From assembly GCF_018069875.1 (NCBI RefSeq), contig NZ_JAGQDF010000003.1, forward strand, positions 248,001 through 312,000: a DNA stretch of 64,000 bases, read 5' to 3'. Of the stretch, positions 8,265 through 18,800 are shown piece by piece. Both the position numbers and the translations under genes were made by a program. The stretch comes from Ideonella alba (GTDB lineage Bacteria > Pseudomonadota > Gammaproteobacteria > Burkholderiales > Burkholderiaceae_C). The notes beneath the pieces are model-generated. The model was not told the DNA's origin. It saw only the letters and a list, made by a program, of their open reading frames with translations, and did not search any database. Every line of letters begins with the position of its first letter. The stretch's first letter is position 1.

Positions 8265-8359
8265 TCAGCCGTGTGCCGAGGCATGGGTGCGGGGCCACGC
8301 TGTGGGTTCGAAGCACCCCCCATGGCTTGCGTGAGTTGTCGCAAGGCTGTCGGCAAAAA

Positions 8360-8436
8360 GATCGGCAATCTGATCGGAATGAATATTTAAATATCCTTTA
8401 AAGACAGCAGGTTACGTCCGGTGTAGGATCGGCAAT
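8360..8436. promoter_or_regulatory. Iterated GATCGGCAAT repeats and AT palindrome before second Fic gene
   Basis: GATCGGCAAT occurs at 8360-8369 and 8427-8436, with a related GATCGGAAT at 8372-8380. Between them lies the palindrome ATATTTAAATAT at 8383-8394, an AT-rich island in GC-rich DNA. The layout suggests a promoter and operator for the rightward Fic gene at 8459. Confidence 0.45.
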
Positions 8437-8458
8437 AGAGACTGAAATCAAAGCCGCC

Positions 8459-9649
8459 GTGGCCCTCTATAGCCAGCCCCACCAGTTCACCCCGCTGCTG
8501 CCCTCGGCCGCAATGCTGGAGCCTTTGCTGGACAAGGCGTCTGACCTGGTCAAGGCCGCAGCCACCGCGGGCCGCCCCCCCATCCCGTTGGCTCTGCAGC
8601 AACTGCTGCGGGCCATGAACTCGTACTACACCAACCGCATCGAGGGTCAGCACACCCGCCCCGCCGAGATCGACCAGGCCCTGCGCCAGGACTTCTCGGC
8701 CGACCGTGACCTGGCGCGCCGGCAGCACTTGGCCATCGCCCACATGCAGGCCGAAGCGCAATTGCAGGCCACCTATGCCACCCCGCAGGACTACCCGGCG
8801 CTGTGGACACCGGACGCGCCGCAACACATCCATCGCGCCCTCTTTCAGCCTCTGCCGCAGGCTGACCGCGTGAGCGACGACGGGCTGCCGTTCAGTCCTG
8901 GCGAATGGCGCACCCGCGACGTGGAGGTGGGCCAGCACGTTGCGCCCGCCCACGCTGCCGTGCCCGCCTTCCTGGCTCATTGGGCACAGGTGTACGCCAG
9001 CGCCCGGCGCGGTGAATTGACCCTCGTCGCCATCGCCGCCTCACACCATCGGCTGGCCTGGGTCCACCCCTTCCTGGACGGCAACGGCCGCATGGCCCGG
9101 CTCCACACCCACTTGGCGCTGCACGCGCTGGGCTACACCGGCGGCCTGTGGTCACCACTGCGCGGCTTTGCACGCCAGCACCGGCGCTACTACCAACTGC
9201 TGCAAGCGGCCGACGAGCCCCGCCGTGGCGACCTGGACGGCCGCGGCAACCTCAGCGAATCCGCGCTGGTCGCCTGGATCGACTTCGTGCTGGACACCTG
9301 CATCGACCAGGCCCGCTTCATGGCCGAGCGCCTGCAAATGGCCACCATGCTCGACCGAATCAAGGCCTGCCTGGCCTTCGAGGAGCACATGAAGACCGGC
9401 GTGCGCATGGAAGCCGCCATCCCGCTGCACTACCTGCTGCAGACCGGCGGTGACATGGAGCGTGGCGCGTTCAAGGACTTGATGGGCGGCCTGGGTGAGC
9501 GCACCGCCCAAACGGTGCTGGGCGCGTTGCTCAGCCGCGAGCTGCTGACCTCGGACTCGGCGCGTGGCAGGGTGCGCTTTGGGGTGCCGCTGCATGCGCT
9601 GAGGTTCTACTTTCCGGCGTTGTGGCCGGAGGCGGAGGCTGATGGATAG
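8459..9649 (+). CDS. Second Fic family protein, divergent
   Basis: A 396-residue protein with the active site HPFLDGNGRMAR at 203-214. The usual glycine before the last arginine is replaced by alanine (RMAR), but the catalytic histidine and arginines are present. TNRIEG at 58-63 fits the (S/T)xxxE(G/N) autoinhibitory motif, again N-terminal. The C-terminal 100 residues look helical and may form a wing-like domain (AQTVLGALLSRELLTSDSARGRVRFG). Translation starts at GTG 8459; no ATG precedes it in frame. It differs clearly in sequence from the neighbouring Fic protein, so the pair is not a recent duplication. Its target is unknown. Confidence 0.85.
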   Translation: MALYSQPHQFTPLLPSAAMLEPLLDKASDLVKAAATAGRPPIPLALQQLLRAMNSYYTNRIEGQHTRPAEIDQALRQDFSADRDLARRQHLAIAHMQAEAQLQATYATPQDYPALWTPDAPQHIHRALFQPLPQADRVSDDGLPFSPGEWRTRDVEVGQHVAPAHAAVPAFLAHWAQVYASARRGELTLVAIAASHHRLAWVHPFLDGNGRMARLHTHLALHALGYTGGLWSPLRGFARQHRRYYQLLQAADEPRRGDLDGRGNLSESALVAWIDFVLDTCIDQARFMAERLQMATMLDRIKACLAFEEHMKTGVRMEAAIPLHYLLQTGGDMERGAFKDLMGGLGERTAQTVLGALLSRELLTSDSARGRVRFGVPLHALRFYFPALWPEAEADG

Positions 9650-9856
9650 TCCACGACCGACAGCAGCTTCGCTGCATCATTGAGACTGGAAAGCCTCGAA
9701 GACCCTGCCAACTGTCTGCGGCCGCCCTCGGCTACGCAAATGCACGAAGTTGACCCGTAGCGATCCAATGCCGCAGAGGCCAAACTCACGTATCGAAAGC
9801 CAATACTTGCCCAACTGCACATCCAGCCTTTGGTCGGCAAGATCCGATCACACGCA

Positions 9857-12817
9857 ATGATTGTTTCGGCCTTCCACGCCAAGTACTACGCGCACGAGCT
9901 GACTCGTCGCCACGCTGCGGACGGCGTAGACCGACTGTCCCAGTCGCTCTTCGACGCCAGCGTTGACCTCAACCCGCATCAGATAGAGGCGGCGCTCTTT
10001 GCCCTGCGCAACCCTCTGCAGCAAGGCGTGCTGCTGGCCGACGAAGTCGGTCTTGGCAAGACCATCGAAGCCGCACTGGTGCTGTGCCAGTTCTGGGCTG
10101 AACGTCGACGGCGCCTTCTGGTGGTCTGCCCGGCCAGCCTGCGCAAGCAGTGGGCGCAGGAGCTGCACGACAAGTTCGCCGTGCCCAGCGTGGTGCTGGA
10201 TGTCGTGGCCATGCGCAAACACCGCGCGGGCGACCTGCTGGCCACGCTGCAGGCCTTCGCGGGCAAGCAGGTGGTCATCATGTCTTACCAGTTCGCCGCC
10301 AAGCTGGAGGCCGAACTGCGCGCAGTGCCGTGGGACGTGGTGGTCATCGACGAGGCGCACAAGCTGCGCAATGCCCACCGCACCAGCAACCGCACCGGCC
10401 AGGCCCTGCGCCGGGCGCTGGACGGCCGCAAGAAGCTGCTGCTGACCGCTACGCCCCTGCAGAACACGCTGCTGGAGCTGTATGGCCTGTCCACCCTCAT
10501 CGATGAACACCTGTTCGGCGACGAGGCGGCTTTCCGCAAGCAGTACATGGCCAACGGCGGGAACCTGGACGAGCTGCGAAGCCGCCTGGCCACGTTCACC
10601 AAGCGCACCCTGCGGCGCGATGTGCTGGAGTACGTCAAGTACACCGAGCGCAAGGCCCTCACCCAGCCCTTCAACCCGACGGATGACGAGCAGTCGCTGT
10701 ACGAGCGCATCTCGGCCTTCCTGCAGAGCGAAGACTCCTTCGCGCTCCCGAAGAAGCAGCGGCACCTCACGTCACTGATCCTGCGCAAGCTGTTGGCGTC
10801 CAGTTCACACGCCGTGTCGGCCACGCTGACCACCATCCGCGCACGCCTTCAGCGCATGCTGGACGGTGAGGACGTAGGCGACGGGCGCGACCTGGTGGAG
10901 CAGCTTGTCGAAGACGACGACCTGGAAGAAGACATACTGGAAGAGCGAGCGGAGGATGCGGAGGCCGACGCTGTAGACCGAGCCAACACCAGCGCCGGTG
11001 GGCGTGGATCAGCCGACATCGACCCTTCGGCCGAGGCTGAAGCCTCGAAACGGAAAGCGATTCAGGCAGAGATCGCCGAGATCACCGCCTTCATCGACGC
11101 CGCCACCGCGCTGACCACGGACACCAAGGCCCAATCGCTGCTGCGCGCCTTGGAACTGGGCTTCGCCAACATGGCGCAGATGGGCGGCCCACGCAAGGCC
11201 ATCGTCTTCACCGAGAGCAAGCGCACCCAGGAGTACCTGCACCGCTTCCTCAGCGCCAACGGCTACGCCGGCAAGCTGGCCATGTTCAGCGGCACCAACA
11301 GCCACGAAGAACAGACCGCCATCTACCAGGCCTGGCTGGAGCAGTACAAAGGCACCGACCGGGTCACGGGGTCGCCGCAGGTGGACCGCCGCACCGCACT
11401 CATCGACCACTTCCGCAAGGACGATGGCAGCGGCGCCGACATCATGATTGCGACCGAGGCTGCCGCCGAGGGCGTGAACCTGCAGTTCTGCGCGCTCATC
11501 GTCAACTACGACCTGCCCTGGAACCCCCAGCGCGTCGAGCAACGCATCGGCCGTTGCCACCGCTACGGCCAGCGGTATGACGTGGTGGTCATCAACTTCC
11601 TGAACACCCGCAACCAGGCCGACCAGCGCGTGCTGGAGCTGCTGACGCAGAAGTTCAACCTGTTCTCGGGCGTGTTCGGCGCGTCGGACGAAGTGCTGGG
11701 CCGCATCGAGGGCGGCATCGACTTCGAGAAGCGGATCCTGCAGATCTACGACACCTGCCGCCGGCCAGAGGACATCGAAGCCGCCTTCAACGCGCTGCAG
11801 GCGGAACTTGAAGAGTCCATCAACAGCCGCATCCGCGACACCCAGGCTCAACTGCTGGAGACTTTCGACGAAGACGTGCACGACCGGCTGAAGCTGCGAC
11901 TGGACGAGGCCGAAGCCCGGCTGGACAAGATCGGCCGCTGGTTCTGGGGCGTCACCCGGTATGCCTTGGCTGGCCATGCCAAGTTCGACGAGCAGCACTA
12001 CGCCTTCTCGCTCACCAGCCCGCCGCCGGCGTGCGCCGCTGGCGCACCTGCGGGCCGCTACCAACTCATGCGAGGTGGAGCTCAGGCCGACATGCTGGCC
12101 CATGCCTACCGGCTTAGCCACCCGCTGGGCGAGTGGAGCATCGACACAGCCCGCAGCGCAGCCACCCCACCAGCCGCCATCAGCCTGGACTACTCCAAGC
12201 ACGGCACGCGGGTGTCCGTCATTGAGCGCCTAAAGGGCAAGTCTGGCTGGCTGCGTCTGGTGCGACTGGTGGTGACCGCCTACGAGACCACTGAGACGCT
12301 GCTCTTCTCGGGCACCTGTGACGACGGATCCACACTCGACCAGGAAGCCTGCGAGCGCCTGATGTCGATTCAGGCCGCCGGCCGCCCAGCGTCGCTGACC
12401 GGCGCAGCCGCGACCCCGCCAGATGTGCTGGCGACCAACAGCGCACTGCAGGTGGAAGCCACCATCGCTGCGATCCTGGAGACCAACCAGCGGCTGTTCA
12501 CCGAGGAGCGCGACAAGCTGGAGAAGTGGGCCGACGACAAGCTGATGGCGGCCGAGGAGCAACTGCGCAACACCAAGGCGCGGATCGCTCAGCTGAAGCG
12601 CGATGCCCGGAAGGCTGCCACCTTGCAGGAACAGTCCGACATCCAGCAGGAACTCAGCGCGCTGGAGCGCCAGCAGCGCAAGCAGCGGCAAGACATCTTC
12701 GCCGTCGAGGACGAGATCATCGAGCGACGCGACGCCCTCATCCAGGCTCTGCAAGAGCGCCTCAAGCAGACCACCGAGGAAGAGCACCTATTCACCCTGC
12801 GTTGGACCGTCGTCTGA
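9857..12817 (+). CDS. SNF2-type helicase of a DNA modification/restriction-like system
   Basis: A 986-residue SF2 ATPase of the SNF2/HepA type. Visible motifs: DEVGLGKT (Walker A, about 62-69), VVIDEAHKLRN (about 163-173), LLLTATPLQN (motif III) and PWNPQRVEQRIGRCHRYGQ (motif VI, about 555-573). The last 120 residues form a long charged coiled coil. The ATG at 9857 is chosen over a TTG nine codons earlier because homologous proteins usually begin near a short FHAKYYAHEL-like stretch; neither has a clear ribosome binding site. It is followed after 69 bases by the methyltransferase and then the Res-like gene. It probably translocates along DNA for the system, much as DrmD does in DISARM. Confidence 0.85.
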   Translation: MIVSAFHAKYYAHELTRRHAADGVDRLSQSLFDASVDLNPHQIEAALFALRNPLQQGVLLADEVGLGKTIEAALVLCQFWAERRRRLLVVCPASLRKQWAQELHDKFAVPSVVLDVVAMRKHRAGDLLATLQAFAGKQVVIMSYQFAAKLEAELRAVPWDVVVIDEAHKLRNAHRTSNRTGQALRRALDGRKKLLLTATPLQNTLLELYGLSTLIDEHLFGDEAAFRKQYMANGGNLDELRSRLATFTKRTLRRDVLEYVKYTERKALTQPFNPTDDEQSLYERISAFLQSEDSFALPKKQRHLTSLILRKLLASSSHAVSATLTTIRARLQRMLDGEDVGDGRDLVEQLVEDDDLEEDILEERAEDAEADAVDRANTSAGGRGSADIDPSAEAEASKRKAIQAEIAEITAFIDAATALTTDTKAQSLLRALELGFANMAQMGGPRKAIVFTESKRTQEYLHRFLSANGYAGKLAMFSGTNSHEEQTAIYQAWLEQYKGTDRVTGSPQVDRRTALIDHFRKDDGSGADIMIATEAAAEGVNLQFCALIVNYDLPWNPQRVEQRIGRCHRYGQRYDVVVINFLNTRNQADQRVLELLTQKFNLFSGVFGASDEVLGRIEGGIDFEKRILQIYDTCRRPEDIEAAFNALQAELEESINSRIRDTQAQLLETFDEDVHDRLKLRLDEAEARLDKIGRWFWGVTRYALAGHAKFDEQHYAFSLTSPPPACAAGAPAGRYQLMRGGAQADMLAHAYRLSHPLGEWSIDTARSAATPPAAISLDYSKHGTRVSVIERLKGKSGWLRLVRLVVTAYETTETLLFSGTCDDGSTLDQEACERLMSIQAAGRPASLTGAAATPPDVLATNSALQVEATIAAILETNQRLFTEERDKLEKWADDKLMAAEEQLRNTKARIAQLKRDARKAATLQEQSDIQQELSALERQQRKQRQDIFAVEDEIIERRDALIQALQERLKQTTEEEHLFTLRWTVV

Positions 12818-12886
12818 CCGCTCCGCCACGTCAGTCACGATCCATCACGACACCCATACCGACAAGAACTTCTGCACAAACCTGTC

Positions 12887-15811
12887 ATGAGCAAACACAT
12901 CGAACTGGTCGCCAAGCTGCGCGAGATCTTCCAGATTGACCGCCCCGACCTCGACTTCGGCATCTACCGCATCCTCAACACGCGTGCCGCCGAGATCAAC
13001 GCTTACCTGGAGCAACGCCTGCCCGAGAAGGTGAAGGCCGCGCTGGCCCAAGGCAGCGCGGCCCAACAAGAGCAAGTCGCCCGTGAGCTGCAGGAGAAGG
13101 AGGCGCAGTACCAGGCCGATGGCATCGACCCCGGAACCGTGCCCAAGGTGCGCGAGCTGCGCGAGAAGCTGGCGCAGTACCAGGCCGGCGCGTCAGAGCA
13201 TGAGAACGCTGTGTTCTCGCACCTGCTGGCCTTCTTCTCCCGCTACTACAAGGACGGCGACTTCATCAGCCAGCGCCGCTACAAGGGCGACACCTACGCC
13301 ATCCCCTACGCGGGCGAAGAGGTGATGCTGCACTGGGCCAACAAGGACCAGTACTACACCAAGAGCGGCGAAAACTTCGCCAACTACAGCTTCAAGCTCG
13401 ACGACGGTCGCACCGTTCACTTCCGTCTGGTTGCCGCTGACACTGCCAAGGACAACCGAAAGGACAACGACAAGGAACGCCGCTTCGCGTTGATCGCGCG
13501 AAAGACGGTCACCCGGGTCGATGGCCAGGGCGGCGAAGTCGAAGAGGAACTGCTCCCGGTCGAGGAGGTGGACGGCGCAAGCGGCAAGGAACTGCTGGTG
13601 CGTTTCGAGTACGCGCCGCAGCCCAAGGGAACAAGGCAAGACGCGCTGGTTCAGAAGGCCGTCGCAGCTGTTCTGGCGGACGAGGCAGTCAAAGCTCGCT
13701 GGCTGGCGCTGGCCGGGCGAGCCCCTACAGAGAAGGATCCACAGCGCACGCTTATTGAGAAGCACCTATCGGACTACACGACCAAGAACACCGCCGACTA
13801 CTTCATCCATAAGGATCTTGGCGGCTTTTTGCGTCGCGAGCTGGACTTCTACATCAAGAACGAAGTCATGAATCTGGACGATGTCCAGAATGCCAGCGCA
13901 TTCGGCGACATCGAGAAATCACTCCGAATGATTCAGTGCTTGCGTGGCATCGCGCTTGAGCTGATCACATTCCTATCGCAATTGGAAGATTTCCAGAAGG
14001 TTCTTTGGCTAAAGCAGAAGTTCGATATTTCAACCGAGATTTTTGGAAAATCTCAAGATGCAGAAATCAGGGGCTTATTGGTTCGGTCGGAAAACTCAAA
14101 CGCGCTTCGACTATTGTCGCCTCTTTATTCTGGCAGAATAAAGTGCATCTATATTGACCCCCCGTACAACACCGAAGGAGACACTTTCCTGTACAAGGAT
14201 CGGTACAAACGTTCTTCTTGGCTCTGCCTTCTTCAGGACCGACTCCGCATTGCCGGCGATCTTCTTTCAGAAGATGGGATCCTGTATATAAGCATTGACG
14301 ACAAAGAGCTTGAGCGACTGAAGGAATTATGTGTCAGTTTGTTTGGCAGAGAAAACGTTATTAATACCTTTTCGATAAAAACTTCTGATCCTTCTGGGCA
14401 CAAGACTGTCAATCCATCCCCGTACTCATGCGTTGAGTACGTCCTGATGATCGCAAAGAATAGGTCGCGATACCAGTACAAGACGTACAGCATTCCGGCT
14501 GAGTACGATCCCAATTACAAATGGTACATCACCAATATAGAGCAACCCTACCGCGAGTGGAAAATCGAGAGTGCGTTTGAATTTGTCGCACAGAAACTCG
14601 GGCATGATTCAGCTCGTGGGGCAAGATCCGCCCTTACGACAGAGGGATTCAACGCCAAAGTTGCGGAGTTTTGTCTGGAAAACTCCCGCAGTGTCTTTCA
14701 ATTGACTGCGATTAGTAAAGATGCGGGCGCTGCGATCGTTGCTGCCAAATCAGAGTCGGAACAAGATCCAGACAAGATAATGGTCGTCGAGCGCGAATCG
14801 GCAGATCCAGTTTTTATCACGCGCGGTCGACAAATTTATTTCTACTCCAACAAGATCAAGAAGAGTCCAGAGTCTTTGGATGAGGGGCCATGCAAACCAC
14901 TGACCAATCTTTGGAGTGATATTCCATGGAATGGCATATCCAAGGAGGGTGGCGTAGAACTGAAAAATGGCAAGAAGCCTGAGAAACTTCTCTATCGCCT
15001 ACTGAAAGTCGCGAACGTGGGTCCTGAGGATATCGTCATGGACTTTTTTCTAGGAAGCGGAACAACTGCAGCAGCAGCCTCTAAAATCGGCTGCAGGTGG
15101 ATTGGAATCGAATCAAGCAAAGACATTTTTCAGATTGCAAAGACGCGAATTGATAGAGTCATCAATGGGGATTCATCAGGTATATCCGCACTATCCAATG
15201 TTGAGTTTAGTGGGTATAAGTGCATTGATTTAGAAAGCTACGAAGACACCCTGAACAACCTTCAGCTGCGCCGAACGTCCGCGCAGGGGGATATTCTGAA
15301 CGCGCTATCCCAGCAGGCCAATGACGACTACCTGCTCAACTATCTGCTGGAAGTGGAAAGCCGTGGCTCTTTACTGTCAGTGGATGACTTCAGAAAGCCC
15401 TTCGACTACACCCTCAATGTTGCCGTTGATTCGGCGGGCGCCTTCGAGCCGCGCAAGATCGATCTGGTCGAAACCTTCAACTTCCTGATCGGCCTGCGGG
15501 TCAAGCATATCGACGCGCAGCCGCAGCGCGGTTTTGTCACCGTTACGGGTAACCTGCCCAGCGGCGAGACCTGCCTTGTGCTCTGGCGCGACTGCGAGAA
15601 GCTGGACTACGAGGGCATCACCAAGCTGTGCGACAAGCTGGCGATCAACCCGGCCGACAATGAATACGACGTGGTCTACATCAACGGCGACCACAACATC
15701 CCGACCGTGCTGACGCAGACCGCCGAAGAAGGTGGCGCCACGCGCGTGCTCAAGCTGCGGCAGATCGAACCAGAGTTCCTGGAACGCATGTTCTCGACGG
15801 AGGATGTCTGA
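12887..15811 (+). CDS. Large N6-adenine DNA methyltransferase (Mod-like), mosaic gene
   Basis: A 974-residue beta-class type methyltransferase: DPPYNT at 424-429 precedes the AdoMet motif DFFLGSGTT at 719-727, the order seen in type III Mod proteins. Between them lies a large target-recognition region. A 300-residue N-terminal extension and a 200-residue C-terminal domain make it longer than usual Mod proteins. Base composition changes sharply: the ends are about 60-65 percent GC, while roughly 13980-15240 (residues about 365-784, holding the catalytic and recognition parts) is near 40 percent by hand count. That suggests the core was replaced by recombination. Its stop overlaps the start of the Res-like gene (TGATG), so the two are translationally coupled. 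Confidence 0.9.
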   Translation: MSKHIELVAKLREIFQIDRPDLDFGIYRILNTRAAEINAYLEQRLPEKVKAALAQGSAAQQEQVARELQEKEAQYQADGIDPGTVPKVRELREKLAQYQAGASEHENAVFSHLLAFFSRYYKDGDFISQRRYKGDTYAIPYAGEEVMLHWANKDQYYTKSGENFANYSFKLDDGRTVHFRLVAADTAKDNRKDNDKERRFALIARKTVTRVDGQGGEVEEELLPVEEVDGASGKELLVRFEYAPQPKGTRQDALVQKAVAAVLADEAVKARWLALAGRAPTEKDPQRTLIEKHLSDYTTKNTADYFIHKDLGGFLRRELDFYIKNEVMNLDDVQNASAFGDIEKSLRMIQCLRGIALELITFLSQLEDFQKVLWLKQKFDISTEIFGKSQDAEIRGLLVRSENSNALRLLSPLYSGRIKCIYIDPPYNTEGDTFLYKDRYKRSSWLCLLQDRLRIAGDLLSEDGILYISIDDKELERLKELCVSLFGRENVINTFSIKTSDPSGHKTVNPSPYSCVEYVLMIAKNRSRYQYKTYSIPAEYDPNYKWYITNIEQPYREWKIESAFEFVAQKLGHDSARGARSALTTEGFNAKVAEFCLENSRSVFQLTAISKDAGAAIVAAKSESEQDPDKIMVVERESADPVFITRGRQIYFYSNKIKKSPESLDEGPCKPLTNLWSDIPWNGISKEGGVELKNGKKPEKLLYRLLKVANVGPEDIVMDFFLGSGTTAAAASKIGCRWIGIESSKDIFQIAKTRIDRVINGDSSGISALSNVEFSGYKCIDLESYEDTLNNLQLRRTSAQGDILNALSQQANDDYLLNYLLEVESRGSLLSVDDFRKPFDYTLNVAVDSAGAFEPRKIDLVETFNFLIGLRVKHIDAQPQRGFVTVTGNLPSGETCLVLWRDCEKLDYEGITKLCDKLAINPADNEYDVVYINGDHNIPTVLTQTAEEGGATRVLKLRQIEPEFLERMFSTEDV

Positions 15812-18800
15812 TGGCGCGGCCACGCAAAGCGGCTGGCGCGCCGGCCGCCAGCACCAAAAAGCGCAGCTTTCACCAGGAGCTGGTGCTCAACCGCTGGATG
15901 CTGGGCTTCTTCAAGGGTGGAACCTTGGGGGCCCTCAAGGTTCGGTTGGGCGAGGACCGGTTCGAAGGCGTCGACGAGGACGGGCAGACGCACTTCTTCC
16001 ATGAGCTGAACCGCAACCTGTTCCAGGTGGATCGCGTCAGCGAGCCCGAGCTGCGCCGGTACGACCTGAACATCGTGGCGCACTGGCAGAGCATCACCGC
16101 CCAGCGAAACAAGCTGGAAGGGCATGAGCTGCACATGAAGTACTTCCAGTACCTCTCGCTGCTGTTCACCGAGATCTACCTGGACTGGTACTTCAACCAC
16201 CGGCAAGACCTGCTGGACGGGCTGAATGGCGAAATGGTGCGCTACCGCGCCGAGACCGGCGCCGAGCCCTTCAAGGACTTTGACGCCGACGACCTGAACA
16301 AGGTCGCCTTCTGGAACGCCACCGGCAGCGGCAAGACGCTGCTGCTGCACGTCAACATCAAGCAGTACCTGCACTACTTCCAGGCGGGCAAGGCCGACCA
16401 GTACCCGGACAAGATCGTCCTCTTGACGCCGAATGAGGGCCTGTCCCGCCAGCACCTGGAGGAACTGCACCTGTCCGGCTTCGGCCTGGCCCAGCACTTC
16501 AACAAGGCGCAGTCGCCGGCACGCGGCACCATCGAAATCATCGACATCAACAAGCTCGGCGACGAGATGGGCGACAAGACCGTTGCCGTCGAAGCCTTCG
16601 AGGGCAACAACCTGGTGTTGGTGGACGAAGGCCACCGTGGCACAGGCACGGCGGCCGGCGCCTGGATGAGCCGCCGGGATGCGCTGGTGCGCGGTGGCTT
16701 TGCGTTCGAGTACTCGGCCACTTTCGGCCAAGCCGTTGCCAAAGGTCTGACGGTCGAGGCCGCCGAGGAGGAGATCCAAAAGCGCCGGGCCAAGATGCTG
16801 TTCGACACGACCAGCCTGAAGAAGCTCGACGACGCACAACGTTCCCAGCTGACGCTGACGCCCGACGAAAAGCGCCGGGCCAAGGTCATCGCCACCCGCG
16901 AGATCTACGCCAAGTGCATCCTGTTCGACTACTCGTACAAGTTCTTCTACGAGGACGGCTATGGCAAGGAATCGCTGATCCTCAACATGAACGGCGAGGC
17001 CTACGAACAGGCCGACAACCGGGAGAAGTACTTCACCGCCTGCCTGCTGTCCTTCTACCAGCAGCTTTGGCTGTGGGGCACGCACCGCGACAAGCTGACC
17101 GACTTCAACATCGAGAAGCCGTTGTGGGTGTTCGTCGGCAACACGGTGGCCGGTGAGGACTCGGACATCTTGGAAGTGGTGAGCTTCCTGTCGTACTTCC
17201 TGAACCATGACCAGGAGGTGAAGACATGGCTGTCCGACCTGATTGCCGACCGCGCGCAGTTGCTGAACGCCAAGGGCAGCAACATCTTCCAGGGCCGGTT
17301 TACGCCGCTGATGGCCTTCGCCTCGGACGTGGACAGCCTGTACGCCGACATCCTCCGCCGCGTGTTCAATGCACCGGCAAGGCAGCGGCTGAAGCTGGTC
17401 AACATCAAGAGCAGCAAGGGCGAGCTGGCCCTGCGTGTCGGCGATGCCGACCCGTTCGGCCTGATTAACATTGGCGACGACGCAGGCTTCTTCAAGGCCG
17501 CAGAAGACCGGGAAGACTTCGACAACGAGGCCGACGACTTCGGCGGTGCCCTGTTCGGCACCCTCAACGCCAAGGACTCGAAGCTCAACGTGCTGATCGG
17601 CTCGCGCAAGTTCACCGAGGGCTGGAGCAGCTGGCGAGTGTCCACGATGGGCCTGCTGAACATGGGCCAAGGCGAAGGCTCTCAGATCATCCAGCTGTTC
17701 GGGCGGGGCGTGCGGCTGAAGGGCAAAGGCTACTCGCTCAAGCGCACCCTCCCGCAGGAGCGCCCCAAAGGCACGCACCTGGACAAGCTGGAGGCGCTGA
17801 ACATCTTCGGCGTGCGCGCCAGCTACATGGCCGCCTTCAAGGACTACCTGCGCGAAGAGGGCATCACCCCCAGCGACGAAGTTCTGGAGTTGGACTTCCC
17901 AACCCGGGCCAACCTGCCTGCGAGCAAGCTGAAGACCCTCGCGTTGAAGGACGGCTACAAGGACAACCAGAAGCTCGGGTTCAAGCGCAAGCACTTCCCC
18001 TGGCTCTACGAAGTGCCCACCGAGTTCCAGGGCAAGATCAAGCTGCCCCACGTTGTGCTGGACCTTTACCCACGCGTCGAAGCGCTTTCCACGCAGAAGG
18101 GAGGCGCGGCGGCGGCCACCGAGGCCAGAAACAAGGGCAAGCTGAACACCGACCTGTTCAGCCTGTTCGATTGGGACCGCATCTACCTGGCTCTGCAGAG
18201 CCACAAGATCCAGCGCAGCTGGAGCAACCTGCGGCTGGATCGCCAGCGCGTCATCGACTTCTGCAACGGCGATTCGAGCTGGTACACCCTGTTCGTGCCG
18301 GCAGCCGAGTTGGCTGTCCATAGCTTCGCTGACGTGCGCAAGCAAGAGGACATCCTGCTACGCCTGCTGACGGACTACACCGACCGCTTCTACAAGGCCT
18401 TGAGGTCGGGCTACGAGGGCCAGTTCTACGACGTGGTCCACATGCACGCCGACCACGGCTCGATGCTCAAGCTGTACCAGTTCGAGATCGAGAACAACGA
18501 CAACGGCCTGGAGTACATGAAGCGGCTGGAGACGCTGAAGAAGCTGGTGGCGGACGGCAAGCTGGGCGAGGCCAGCAAATGGAACGCACCGCACATGGTC
18601 GCCATCAGCTTCGACCGGCACCTGTACTACCCGCTGCTGTCGCTGGAGGACAAGGACGCGGTGCCATTGAAGCTGCGCCCGTTGGCACTGGAGGCGCCCA
18701 GCGAATGGCAATTCGTGCAGGACCTGCAAGAGTTCTACGGTTCGCCGGCAGGCAAGGCTGCTGTCGGCCAGCGCAGCCTCTACCTGCTGCGCAACGCTGA

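Noticed and set aside
15676-18345. Long minus-strand frame of about 890 residues opposite the Res-like gene
   Set aside because: It runs opposite a well-motivated Res gene and its translation has low complexity and no family signature; high-GC codon bias makes such shadows common. Similar long frames opposite gyrB and the NERD helicase were dropped for the same reason.
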